This document shows positions 54,416 to 62,946 of a stretch of DNA of 64,000 nt, piece by piece. The stretch covers positions 1 through 64,000 of the forward strand of contig NZ_JBBMEY010000001.1 in NCBI RefSeq assembly GCF_040096285.1, written 5' to 3'. The DNA comes from Ruminococcoides intestinihominis. Its GTDB lineage: Bacteria; Bacillota; Clostridia; Oscillospirales; Acutalibacteraceae. The number at the start of each line of letters is the position of its first letter. The stretch's first letter is position 1. The notes beneath the pieces are model-generated. The model saw only the letters and a program-made list of their open reading frames with translations. It did no database searches and was not told the DNA's origin. Both the position numbers and the translations under genes were made by a program.

Positions 54416-55051
54416 CTAATTTACTTTTGGATAGAGATAATCAGGTGTGTCACCAACAATAACAGTTTCACTAATAGCAAATTCATTTCGTATTTTCAAA
54501 TTTTCCATATATGATTGACTGATAAAAACAACCTCAGCATCAACAATCATATTTACCCTATGTATTGTCTGATTTACACCTGTACTTTCAAATGTACTTT
54601 TTAATTCAACGTCAACCGAACCTGTCATATCATATGAGAATTTTATCCTAGGACCTAAGCTGGAAAGCATTGTAAGATTAGTTAAGTCACCTAAAGGTAC
54701 TGAAAAATACTGAGTATTAAGGTCATCCATTTTATTTTGAAATACATCTGAAAATTCATTTTGAATTTTATTTACTGCAGGTGTATTTACACTTAATGAC
54801 ATTACCCCACCGTTTTTATTTTCTGTTTTTACCAGTAATTTATCATAATCATAGTCACTATTCGAAATAACATCATCTGCAATTTTAGATACTCTTTCCT
54901 CTACAAGACCTCTTGCTTCATTTTCCATGATTTTGTCTTGGAGTGGTTTCATATAACTTTCAAATGCTATAGTTAATAAAATAGCTATGATAATGAAAAC
55001 TACAATGAACTTCATAAATTTTCTTTTTTTCTTAATTTTCTTAATAAGCAA
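54416..55051 (-). CDS. yunB: Sporulation protein YunB
   Basis: A 211-residue protein with a strongly basic N terminus, one membrane helix (about 14-32) and the YunB domain (NEARGLVEERVSKIADDV, then VPLGDLTNLTMLSSLGPRI). In Bacillus YunB is a sigma-E-dependent sporulation protein, so the organism probably forms spores or descends from spore formers. TTG at 55051 has GGGGTG five bases upstream, but this region doubles as the upstream terminator; ATG at 55015 is the alternative start. Confidence 0.85.
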   Translation of the reverse strand: MLIKKIKKKRKFMKFIVVFIIIAILLTIAFESYMKPLQDKIMENEARGLVEERVSKIADDVISNSDYDYDKLLVKTENKNGGVMSLSVNTPAVNKIQNEFSDVFQNKMDDLNTQYFSVPLGDLTNLTMLSSLGPRIKFSYDMTGSVDVELKSTFESTGVNQTIHRVNMIVDAEVVFISQSYMENLKIRNEFAISETVIVGDTPDYLYPKVN

Positions 55052-55055
55052 AAAA

Positions 55056-55086
55056 ACACCCCTGAGATATATTATCCCAGGAGTGT
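55056..55086 (-). terminator. Terminator of the efp operon, overlapping the yunB start
   Basis: ACACTCCTG pairs with CAGGGGTGT (one mismatch), followed by seven T on the minus strand. The 3' arm is also the yunB ribosome site and the T run includes its TTG. Confidence 0.8.
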
Positions 55087-55097
55087 AAATTTGTTAA
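55069..55097 (-). promoter_or_regulatory. Possible yunB promoter inside the terminator
   Basis: TTAACA (55092-55097), 17-bp spacer and TAATAT (55069-55074). Transcripts from it would skip the 5' arm of the hairpin. Confidence 0.4.
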
Positions 55098-55098
55098 A

Positions 55099-55575
55099 TC
55101 AGAACTTAATATCTTGCTCTTCTTCGTTATTAGTAATACCGTCTAAATCAAATTCAAGAACAGCATCACAATCAGGACATTCAACTTCGCCTGTTAGAAG
55201 TTGATTTTCTGAAACTGCAATTTTCTTGTTGCACTGAGGACAAGTTACTTCGTACATAGGTACATCAGCTTCATCAGAAGAATCATTATCCTGTGAAGTA
55301 CAACAGCCCTTGCAACCTGTTGAACAAGAGAACTTATCTAGGTCTTCATCATCGTCACCATAGACTACATCTTCAAGCATTGATAAATCGTCGTTAAGTG
55401 TATCAACAATATCAACTGATTCATCATAACATTCTTCAAGTTCTTCTACTTCGTCAGCTAACTGACCAAGGAAATCAATAATTTCATTAAGAACCTTTAC
55501 TTCGTCCTTGTTTTCGTCTAGGTTTAGACCTTCTGCTAATCCCTTAATATAGGAAATTCTTGCTGATAGGTTCAT
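55099..55575 (-). CDS. CD1247-like protein with C-terminal zinc ribbon
   Basis: A 158-residue acidic protein. Residues about 1-75 match the N-terminal CD1247 domain of clostridia (LSARISYIKGLAEGLNLDE, then helical ELEECYDESVDI). A Cys-rich CSTGCKGCC segment follows, then a zinc ribbon with CPQC and CPDC. Function is unknown; a nucleic-acid or protein contact is possible. It begins at the end of efp, with one base shared, so it is coupled to translation-factor expression. Confidence 0.8.
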   Translation of the reverse strand: MNLSARISYIKGLAEGLNLDENKDEVKVLNEIIDFLGQLADEVEELEECYDESVDIVDTLNDDLSMLEDVVYGDDDEDLDKFSCSTGCKGCCTSQDNDSSDEADVPMYEVTCPQCNKKIAVSENQLLTGEVECPDCDAVLEFDLDGITNNEEEQDIKF

Positions 55576-56132
55576 TATGCTCTACCCATATATTCGCCAG
55601 TTCTTGTATCGATCTGGATAACTTCGCCTTCGTCAATGAATAGTGGTACTTTAATTTCTGCACCTGTTTCAAGTGTAGCAGGCTTAGTAGCATTTGTAGC
55701 TGTATCGCCCTTGAAACCGGGATCAGTCTTTGTAACCTTTAGTTCAACAAAGTTAGGTGGTTCAACACCGAATACATTGCCCTTGTAAGAAAGAATCTTA
55801 CATACCATATTTTCCTTAACGAACTTAAATGAGTCGCCTAGGATGTCAGCACTAATAGGAATCTGTTCCCATGTTTCTGTATCCATAAAGTAATATAGAC
55901 CACCGTCTTCGTAGCTATATTCCATATCTTTTCTTTCGATAAATGCTGTTGGGTACTTATCATTTGGGTTGAAAGACTTTTCAACTACTGCACCTGTAAT
56001 AACATTTTTATACTTTGTTCTAACGAATGCTGCACCTTTACCTGGCTTAACATGCTGGAATTCAATAACCTGAACTACCTGTCCGTCAAGTTCAAAAGTA
56101 ACACCATTTCTAAAATCACCTGCTGAAATCAT
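55575..56132 (-). CDS. efp: Elongation factor P
   Basis: A 185-residue three-domain EF-P that rescues ribosomes stalled at proline runs. The tip Lys, modified in many bacteria, is K32 in HVKPGKGAAF. EIKVPLFIDEGEVIQIDTR near the end is the family signature. GGAGG lies upstream, and a clear promoter precedes it. No modification enzyme is encoded nearby. Confidence 0.97.
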   Translation of the reverse strand: MISAGDFRNGVTFELDGQVVQVIEFQHVKPGKGAAFVRTKYKNVITGAVVEKSFNPNDKYPTAFIERKDMEYSYEDGGLYYFMDTETWEQIPISADILGDSFKFVKENMVCKILSYKGNVFGVEPPNFVELKVTKTDPGFKGDTATNATKPATLETGAEIKVPLFIDEGEVIQIDTRTGEYMGRA

Positions 56133-56188
56133 TGGTAATCCTCCTTAAATTTTATAAAATGCGACTACTCGCACAATTTATCATTAAT

Positions 56189-56217
56189 ATTATACATACA
56201 AATGGAATAAAAAGCAA
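56189..56217 (-). promoter_or_regulatory. efp promoter
   Basis: TTGCTT (56212-56217), 17-bp spacer and TATAAT (56189-56194), right after the end of the peptidase gene. Confidence 0.82.
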
Positions 56218-56224
56218 CCTCTTT

Positions 56225-57295
56225 TTACAGAATTGTTAATTCTTTTGGGAGGGACACAAAACTTTTGTAACCATTCTCTGTAACAATTACGGTATCTTCT
56301 ATTCTAACACCAAAATTATCTTTTATGTATATACCCGGTTCAATAGTAACAATCATACCTTCTTTTAGGATAGTATCACATCTTGGGCTTACTGTTGGGT
56401 ATTCGTGAATATCAAGACCTACTCCATGACCTGTTGCATGACCAAAACAGCCTTCATAGCCTTTAGAATAAATATAGTCACGAGCAATCTTGTCAATATC
56501 AGAACACTTCATACCGGGCTTAACACTTGCCATTGCCATTTTGTGGGCATCTAGCACAATGTTATAAACTTCTTTCATTTTATCGGTAACACTGCCTACT
56601 GCAACGGTTCTTGTCATATCACTATGATAACCCTTATATGTTGCACCAATATCAAAAGTAACAAAGTCACCATTTTTGATCATATCATTACTAGGCACAC
56701 CATGAGGTAAAGAAGTTTTCTTGCCTGTAATGGTGATTAAATCAAAAGATACACTTTCTGCACCTAATAATTTCATTTGATATTCCAATTCTACAGATAA
56801 AGTTCTTTCAGTTGTACCTACTTTTATTAGTGGTACAATTTTGTTAAAAGCTTCTTCTGTAATATCTTGAGCCTTTTGCATTAACTGTAGTTCATAACTA
56901 TCTTTAACAATTCTTAGGTCAAGAATAATTTTGTCAAGAGTATTTTCTTCTGACAAAGTAACATTTAGCTTATCGCTATATGTTTTGTACTGTTCCATAG
57001 TCAGTACATTTGTTTCAACATAAAGTTTAGTAACATTATCATTTTTTAGAACATTGTTAAGTTCATCAAAAAGTTTATTAAAAACAATAACATTCGCTGA
57101 ATTTACAGTTTTCTCAGCCACTTCACCATAACGAAAGTCAACAAAAAGATAGGCATTTTCTTTAGTGATAAGCAAATATCCATTACTGTCCCAAAGTCCT
57201 GTAAAGTAATAAATATTCTTATCATTTGTTACTAAGAATGCACCATCTGTAATTTTTGATTTGATATTATTAATTCTATTCTTATAAATATCCAA
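56225..57295 (-). CDS. M24 aminopeptidase (Xaa-Pro peptidase family)
   Basis: A 356-residue cytoplasmic metallopeptidase with a creatinase-like N-terminal domain and a pita-bread catalytic domain. The two-metal ligands lie in DIGATYKGYHSDMTRT, GHGVGLDIHE, TIEPGIY and RIEDTV. It removes residues N-terminal to proline or cleaves Xaa-Pro dipeptides; this cannot be decided here. It follows aroQ directly and precedes efp, a common order in Firmicutes. Confidence 0.92.
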   Translation of the reverse strand: MDIYKNRINNIKSKITDGAFLVTNDKNIYYFTGLWDSNGYLLITKENAYLFVDFRYGEVAEKTVNSANVIVFNKLFDELNNVLKNDNVTKLYVETNVLTMEQYKTYSDKLNVTLSEENTLDKIILDLRIVKDSYELQLMQKAQDITEEAFNKIVPLIKVGTTERTLSVELEYQMKLLGAESVSFDLITITGKKTSLPHGVPSNDMIKNGDFVTFDIGATYKGYHSDMTRTVAVGSVTDKMKEVYNIVLDAHKMAMASVKPGMKCSDIDKIARDYIYSKGYEGCFGHATGHGVGLDIHEYPTVSPRCDTILKEGMIVTIEPGIYIKDNFGVRIEDTVIVTENGYKSFVSLPKELTIL

Positions 57296-57730
57296 TTAAA
57301 TCAATCCTTTTAATGCTTCAATACCAAGTCTGTAGCTGTCTTTACCAAAGCCACAAATTACTCCGGCACATACTGCTGAGATAACTGACTTATGGCGAAA
57401 TTCTTCTCTTTTATGTACATTGGACATATGAACTTCAATAAACGGTACAGCAGTCACAGAGGCAATAGCATCTCTTAATGCGTAGCTATAATGAGTTAAA
57501 GCACCGGCATTTAGCACAACACCATCATATACACCTAAAGTGCTATGAATTTTATCAATTAAGTCACCCTCATGATTTGACTGAAAAATATCACATTCGA
57601 AACCTGCATTCTTTGCAAATGACTTAATATCTTGATTTATAGTATCGGCATTTTCTTCACCGTAAATATTTTTTTCTCTTGTGCCAACCATATTTAGATT
57701 TGGACCTAGCATTACTAAAATTTTCTTCAT
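57296..57730 (-). CDS. aroQ: Type II 3-dehydroquinate dehydratase
   Basis: A 144-residue enzyme that dehydrates 3-dehydroquinate in the shikimate pathway. It has GPNLNMVGTRE, NAGALTHYSYALRDAI and EVHMSNVHKREEFRH with the active His and Arg. ATG at 57730 has AAAGG eight bases upstream; an in-frame TTG at 57754 lies inside the rpsU terminator and is unlikely. Confidence 0.94.
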   Translation of the reverse strand: MKKILVMLGPNLNMVGTREKNIYGEENADTINQDIKSFAKNAGFECDIFQSNHEGDLIDKIHSTLGVYDGVVLNAGALTHYSYALRDAIASVTAVPFIEVHMSNVHKREEFRHKSVISAVCAGVICGFGKDSYRLGIEALKGLI

Positions 57731-57757
57731 AGTAAAAACCTTTCTGGATAACAAAAT

Positions 57758-57783
57758 ACGGACAGTAAAATATTACTGTCCGT
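57758..57783 (-). terminator. Terminator of rpsU
   Basis: ACGGACAGTAA (57758-57768) pairs with TTACTGTCCGT (57773-57783), flanked by T runs on both strands, 15 bases past the rpsU stop. Confidence 0.82.
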
Positions 57784-57797
57784 TTTTTATAAGCATA

Positions 57798-57974
57798 TTA
57801 CTTATACTTTCTCTTACGAGCTGCTTCAGATTTCTTTTTACGCTTAACGGAAGGCTTCTCGTAAGCTTCTCTCTTACGAACTTCAGCAATAACGCCAGCT
57901 CTAGCACACTGCTTCTTAAATCTTCTTAGTGCACTTTCAAGAGATTCATTGTCTTTTAATCTAACTTCTGCCAT
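57798..57974 (-). CDS. rpsU: Small ribosomal subunit protein S21
   Basis: A 58-residue S21: AEVRLKDNESLESALRRFK, CARAGVIAEVRKREAYEKP and a Lys/Arg-rich tail. ATG at 57974 has GGGAGGG upstream; the frame is open to 58028, but those codons are leader. The leader can fold CCCAT-GCC/GGC-ATGGG just before the ribosome site, which may modulate initiation. Confidence 0.96.
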   Translation of the reverse strand: MAEVRLKDNESLESALRRFKKQCARAGVIAEVRKREAYEKPSVKRKKKSEAARKRKYK

Positions 57975-58033
57975 TGTATATTTCCCTCCCATCTGCCACT
58001 TGGCATGGGTAATTTTGCTTAATTGCATAAATG

Positions 58034-58063
58034 ATTATACTACAAAAACCTAAAGATTGTCAA
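58034..58063 (-). promoter_or_regulatory. rpsU promoter
   Basis: TTGACA (58058-58063), 18-bp spacer and TATAAT (58034-58039), close to consensus. Confidence 0.88.
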
Positions 58064-58095
58064 GTAAAATATAAATTTTTGTTGAAAATTGTATT

Positions 58096-60510
58096 TTAAG
58101 GCTTAACAACTATGTTAACAAGTCTTCCCTTAACATAAATTTCCTTAATAATATTCATACCTTCAACTGACTTCTTTACATTTTCTTCAGCCTTTGCAAG
58201 GGCAATAACTTCAGCCTGTTCTGCTTCTGCAGGAATCATAAGCTTAGTCTTAATCTTGCCATTAACCTGAACAGCAATTTCAATTTCATTTGCTTTGCAC
58301 TTGCTTTCATCATATTCAGGCCAAGGCTGATCAACAACCATACCGTCACCTAAATTACAAGTTGACCAAATTTCTTCTGTTACATGAGGAGCAAACGGAT
58401 TTAATAGAATTGAGAAAATTGCATATTCTTTCTTATTGATTGAACCAACTGCATTAATGTCATTCATAAGTGCCATTAATGATGCAATTGCAGTATTGAA
58501 CTTAATATTTTCAATATCTTCGGATACTTTCTTGATTGTCTTATGAATTGAACATTCCAGTTCAGGACGAACTTCATCACCGTCAATTAGCTTTTCTTGT
58601 AGGTTATAGTATCTTTCTACAAATCTTCTACAACCCTTAATGCCCTTGTCATTCCAAGGTGCAGCCTTTTCAAAGTCACCAATGAACATTTCATATAGAC
58701 GCATAGTATCAGCACCATACTGCTGTACAATATCATCAGGGTTAACAACATTACCTCTGGACTTACTCATCTTTTCGCCGTTTTCACCAAGAATCATACC
58801 ATGGCTTGTTCTCTTTGCATATGGTTCAGGAGTAGGTACTACACCAATATCATATAGGAACTTATGCCAGAAACGGCTATATAGTAAGTGAAGTGTTGTA
58901 TGTTCCATACCACCGTTATACCAATCAACAGGTGACCAGTAGTTAAGTGCTTCTTTACTTGCTAATGCTTCTTTGTTGTGTGGGTCCATATATCTTAGGA
59001 AGTACCATGAAGAACCTGCCCACTGAGGCATTGTATCAGTTTCTCTATAAGCCTTGCCACCACAACAAGGACAAGTTGTTTCTACCCAATCAGTCATCTT
59101 AGATAGAGGTGATTCACCTGTATCTGTTGGTTCATATGAATCAACCATAGGTAACCTTAGTGGTAGTTCACTTTCAGGAATCGGAACATAACCGCACTTA
59201 TCACAATGAACGATAGGAATTGGTTCACCCCAATATCTCTGACGAGAGAATACCCAGTCTCTTAGTTTATAGTTAGTTTTTGCTCTACCTACTTTGTTTT
59301 CTTCCAGCCAAGAAATCATCTTTTTCTTAGCTTCCTCTACTGTTAAACCGGTTAAGAAATCAGAATTAACCATTACACCTGTTGCACAGTCTGTAAATGC
59401 TTCTTTCTGTACATCTTCGCCACCCTTAACAACTTCGATAATAGGTAGGTTAAATTTCTTTGCAAATTCCCAGTCACGAGTATCATGAGCAGGAACAGCC
59501 ATAATAGCACCTGTACCGTAGGATACCAGAACATAGTCAGAAACGAAAATAGGAATTTCCTTACCATTTACAGGGTTGATAGCCTTAACACCATCAAGCA
59601 TAACACCTGTTTTTTCCTTAACTAATTCTGTTCTTTCAAAGTCAGACTTCTTAGCAGCCTCTGCCTGATAAGCCTTAACATCTTCAATATTCTTAATCTT
59701 GTCATTCCACTTTTCAATACAAGGATGTTCAGGTGAAATAACCATATATGTAGCACCAAATAGTGTATCACATCTTGTTGTGTAAACTGTTAGTTTATCG
59801 CCCTCAGTTGTGTTGAAATCCACTTCAGCACCTGTTGACTTGCCAATCCAGTTCTTCTGCTGAGCCTTAACTCTGTCAGGATAATCAACTAAATCAAGGT
59901 CCTTAATAAGTCTATCGGCATATTCTGTAATCTTTAGCATCCACTGTGACTTAACTTTTCTTACAACTTCACTGCCACAACGCTCACAAACGCCATTTAC
60001 TACTTCTTCATTAGCAAGAACACACTTACAAGAAGTACACCAGTTAACTGCCATTTCTTTCTTATAAGCTAAACCATGCTTAAATAGCTGTAGGAAAATC
60101 CACTGAGTCCATTTATAATATTCAGGATCGGTTGTATTGATCTCACGACTCCAGTCAAAAGAAATACCAAGTGACTGAATTTGCTTTTTAAATCTTGCAA
60201 CATTATTTTTTGTTACGATTTCAGGGTGAATGTGGTTCTTAATAGCATAGTTTTCTGTTGGAAGACCAAAAGCATCCCAACCGATTGGATATAGTACATT
60301 ATATCCCTGTAATCTTCTCTTTCTTGAAACAACGTCAAGTGCAGTATATGGTCGTGGATGACCAACATGAAGACCTTGTCCTGATGGATAAGGAAATTCA
60401 ATTAATGCATAGAATTTCTTTTTGTCGCTATTTTCTTCTGCATGGAAACAGCCCTTTTCTTCCCATGCTTTCTGCCACTTAGGCTCTACTACCAAATGAT
60501 TGTACTTCAA
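58096..60510 (-). CDS. leuS: Leucyl-tRNA synthetase
   Basis: An 804-residue class I synthetase. HVGH is at 48-51 (HIGH motif), a zinc pair CTSCKC and CERCG follows, the CP1 editing domain has TVYTTRCDTLFGATYMV, and KMSKSRGN is the ATP loop. Full length for the bacterial enzyme. It starts 14 bases after rsfS and is the last gene of the ftsY-leuS run. Confidence 0.97.
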   Translation of the reverse strand: MKYNHLVVEPKWQKAWEEKGCFHAEENSDKKKFYALIEFPYPSGQGLHVGHPRPYTALDVVSRKRRLQGYNVLYPIGWDAFGLPTENYAIKNHIHPEIVTKNNVARFKKQIQSLGISFDWSREINTTDPEYYKWTQWIFLQLFKHGLAYKKEMAVNWCTSCKCVLANEEVVNGVCERCGSEVVRKVKSQWMLKITEYADRLIKDLDLVDYPDRVKAQQKNWIGKSTGAEVDFNTTEGDKLTVYTTRCDTLFGATYMVISPEHPCIEKWNDKIKNIEDVKAYQAEAAKKSDFERTELVKEKTGVMLDGVKAINPVNGKEIPIFVSDYVLVSYGTGAIMAVPAHDTRDWEFAKKFNLPIIEVVKGGEDVQKEAFTDCATGVMVNSDFLTGLTVEEAKKKMISWLEENKVGRAKTNYKLRDWVFSRQRYWGEPIPIVHCDKCGYVPIPESELPLRLPMVDSYEPTDTGESPLSKMTDWVETTCPCCGGKAYRETDTMPQWAGSSWYFLRYMDPHNKEALASKEALNYWSPVDWYNGGMEHTTLHLLYSRFWHKFLYDIGVVPTPEPYAKRTSHGMILGENGEKMSKSRGNVVNPDDIVQQYGADTMRLYEMFIGDFEKAAPWNDKGIKGCRRFVERYYNLQEKLIDGDEVRPELECSIHKTIKKVSEDIENIKFNTAIASLMALMNDINAVGSINKKEYAIFSILLNPFAPHVTEEIWSTCNLGDGMVVDQPWPEYDESKCKANEIEIAVQVNGKIKTKLMIPAEAEQAEVIALAKAEENVKKSVEGMNIIKEIYVKGRLVNIVVKP

Positions 60511-60523
60511 CTGTATTCCTCCA

Positions 60524-60874
60524 TTAATCTACATCGTCAAACTTAACAACAGTACCGTCTTCCCACAATCTTTCAAGGTTGTAGTATTCACGGGACTTGT
60601 CATCAAATACATGAACGATAATATCAATATAATCAAGTAAAATCCAACCGTTACCTCGGTGACCCTCAACATGACTTACAGAAAAACCTGCTTCGTCAAG
60701 CTGATATTCAACCTCATCAGCCAGAGCTTTTACATGAGTTGAACTAGTACCGGTTGCAATTACAATATAATCAGCAAGAACTGAAACATCAGAAATTTTG
60801 ATAACTTCCACATCTAGTCCTTTTTTGCTTGAAAGTGCTTTGGCAATTAAATGTGCTTGTTCTTTTGTATCCAT
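60524..60874 (-). CDS. rsfS: Ribosomal silencing factor RsfS
   Basis: A 116-residue protein that binds L14 and blocks subunit joining in starvation. It has DYIVIATGTSSTHVKALADEV, HVEGHRGNGWILLDYIDIIVH and REYYNLERLW. ATG at 60874 is chosen since AAAGG lies nine bases before it; the upstream ATG at 60883 touches that site. It starts one base after the yqeK stop. Confidence 0.94.
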   Translation of the reverse strand: MDTKEQAHLIAKALSSKKGLDVEVIKISDVSVLADYIVIATGTSSTHVKALADEVEYQLDEAGFSVSHVEGHRGNGWILLDYIDIIVHVFDDKSREYYNLERLWEDGTVVKFDDVD

Positions 60875-60875
60875 T

Positions 60876-61442
60876 TTATTCATCCTTTAAAATTAATTCA
60901 TTATAACAAGACAAAGCATTAGGGTGAATTGTCAATGCTCTGCTTGAGAGATCTTGTATAGTAAACTGTAAGCCATAAATCATAGCTTCTTCAAGACTTC
61001 TTAAAGCCTTTTCTCTCATAATATCAACACCATCATAATTTCTTTCATCACCGGTAAAGTCAGCTACAAAAATAATTTTCTCAAGCAAAGACATATTACT
61101 TCTGCCGGTAGTATGAAATCTAATAGCATTGATAATATCAGCATCATTAATATCTAAATATTTCTGAATATATACCGAACCTGAAATGGGATGCCACAAT
61201 TTTTGACTTGATTTTTCAATCTCATCCAAAATTATACCACCCTCTGTTATAATTTTCAACTGTTCATCAAAAGGTGTTTCTTTTGTTACATCATGAAGGA
61301 TACCGGCAGTCATTGCTTTCTCTTCATCACAACCATAAATTTTCGCAAGTTTTTGAGCTTGTTTTGCAACATTTACAGAATGAATATATCTTTTTTCTCC
61401 CATTCTGCCTTTGATTATCTTCTTATAAGACTCAATACTCAT
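60876..61442 (-). CDS. yqeK: YqeK-type HD-domain Ap4A hydrolase
   Basis: A 188-residue HD-domain metal phosphohydrolase. HSVNVAKQAQKLA, GILHDVTKETP and HPISGSVYI give the His/Asp ligands, and IRFHTTGR follows. Family members hydrolyse Ap4A symmetrically. It overlaps nadD by one base (TAATG) and is coupled to rsfS, the usual nadD-yqeK-rsfS order. Confidence 0.93.
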   Translation of the reverse strand: MSIESYKKIIKGRMGEKRYIHSVNVAKQAQKLAKIYGCDEEKAMTAGILHDVTKETPFDEQLKIITEGGIILDEIEKSSQKLWHPISGSVYIQKYLDINDADIINAIRFHTTGRSNMSLLEKIIFVADFTGDERNYDGVDIMREKALRSLEEAMIYGLQFTIQDLSSRALTIHPNALSCYNELILKDE

Positions 61443-62041
61443 TACTTCACCCCATATAATTGATTATTTCTAATATATTCAAATACATTCTTATCAATTA
61501 AATCTCTTTTAAAAGCCTCATTCACATCATCTCTTACAATGGTTGAAGAAAGTTCCATAATAGGTTCTTTCAGAATTATTGACTTGCCATTATGTTGTTC
61601 CAAAACTTTTGAATATTCTACTAAAGAGTTATAGTCACCATCATCTCTTGGGCAAGTAATCAGTGTAGCTAAGCTGAAAATTTCATCAGGATTTTTCCAT
61701 TGTAAAAATGTTAAGTACATATCAGCACCTGTAACTAAAAATAAATTATCATTAGGATAAAGTTTTTTTAGTTCTTCAAGGGTTCTGTATGTGTAACTTT
61801 TGCCTTTGAAATTTTCTTCTAAAGTTGAAACAATAAAATTATCATTATCTTTAGTAGCTATTTTACACATATTCACTCTGTGTTCAAAAGGAACTGCATA
61901 TTGCATACTTTTATGTGGACTGATGAAAGTCGGTATAAAAATAACCTTTTCTACATTACATTCCTTTAAAACATTTTCTGCAAGAGTTGTATGAGCTTTG
62001 TGAATTGGGTTAAATGCACCACCAAAAATAGCAATATTCAT
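61442..62041 (-). CDS. nadD: Nicotinate-nucleotide adenylyltransferase
   Basis: A 199-residue enzyme joining nicotinate mononucleotide and ATP in NAD synthesis. GGAFNPIHKAHTTL is the nucleotide-binding H-x2-H motif, TGADMYLTFLQWKN the NaMN site, and ELSSTIVRDD the closing loop. Start and stop overlap neighbours by one base (TAATG at both ends). Confidence 0.95.
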   Translation of the reverse strand: MNIAIFGGAFNPIHKAHTTLAENVLKECNVEKVIFIPTFISPHKSMQYAVPFEHRVNMCKIATKDNDNFIVSTLEENFKGKSYTYRTLEELKKLYPNDNLFLVTGADMYLTFLQWKNPDEIFSLATLITCPRDDGDYNSLVEYSKVLEQHNGKSIILKEPIMELSSTIVRDDVNEAFKRDLIDKNVFEYIRNNQLYGVK

Positions 62042-62343
62042 TACTTATTTGCTCTTGGTAGTTTGATTACAGGTTCATCAGGGTTAGGCTTGTATAGAAC
62101 AAATTTTGAACCGATAACCTGTACTACATCACAATCAAGTTTTTCTGATAAAATATCAGCAACTTGTCTTGAATTGATTTCACAATTCTCAAGAACCTTA
62201 CCCTTAATAATTTCTCTTGCATAAAGTGCATCTTCAGCCTGTTTAACAACTTGGTCTGTGATACTGCCTTTACCAACCATTAAAATTGTATCAATTGAAT
62301 TTGCAATACCTCTTAGGTATGCTCTCTGTTTACTTGTTAGCAT
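62041..62343 (-). CDS. yhbY: YhbY-family CRM-domain ribosome assembly protein
   Basis: A 100-residue single CRM domain protein: LTSKQRAYLRGIAN, then VGKGSITDQVVKQ (GxxG RNA loop), KGKVLENCEIN and QVIGSKFVLYKP. It binds pre-50S particles. It lies nine bases after rdgB and is coupled to nadD. Confidence 0.93.
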   Translation of the reverse strand: MLTSKQRAYLRGIANSIDTILMVGKGSITDQVVKQAEDALYAREIIKGKVLENCEINSRQVADILSEKLDCDVVQVIGSKFVLYKPNPDEPVIKLPRANK

Positions 62344-62352
62344 AATTACTCC

Positions 62353-62946
62353 TTAAATATATTTTAACAACTTTTCCCTTAATATTCTTAGTGCATTACC
62401 TCTGTGACTGATAGCATCCTTTTCTTCGGAAGTTAGTTCTGCAAAAGACTTGCCACTATCAGTAATGAAAATTGGATCATAACCAAATCCCTCTGTACCA
62501 TGAGGTTCATATGCAATTTTGCCTTCACTATAACCCTCTGCTGTAATAACTGTACCATCTTCAAGAATACAACAAATACTTGAAACAAATCTTGCAGTAC
62601 GCTTGTCTTCCGGTACATCTTTCATTTCTTCTAGGACTTTATTATATCTATCTTCATCAGTTGCATTTTCACCGGCATATCTGGCTGAATATACTCCCGG
62701 TCTGCCATCTAATGCATCAATCATCAAACCTGAGTCATCGGCTACTGAAGGCATACCTGACTTTTCAAAAGCTGACATAGCTTTAATTTTAGCATTTTCG
62801 GCAAATGTAGTGCCTGTTTCCTCAACATCACCTAGGTCAATATTACATTCCTTAGCAGTAACTGCGTGAATACCCAGTGGATTTAGAATTCGGTTTAATT
62901 CTACAACTTTGTGTGCATTATTAGATGCAATTAAAAACTTTCTCAT
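62353..62946 (-). CDS. rdgB: XTP/dITP pyrophosphatase (RdgB/HAM1)
   Basis: A 197-residue enzyme that clears non-canonical purine nucleotides. It has IASNNAHKVVEL, GTTFAENAKIKA, SVADDSGLMIDAL, RPGVYSARYAG, GFGYDPIF and the final SHRGNALR. Its start overlaps the ftsY stop by four bases (ATGA). Confidence 0.96.
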   Translation of the reverse strand: MRKFLIASNNAHKVVELNRILNPLGIHAVTAKECNIDLGDVEETGTTFAENAKIKAMSAFEKSGMPSVADDSGLMIDALDGRPGVYSARYAGENATDEDRYNKVLEEMKDVPEDKRTARFVSSICCILEDGTVITAEGYSEGKIAYEPHGTEGFGYDPIFITDSGKSFAELTSEEKDAISHRGNALRILREKLLKYI

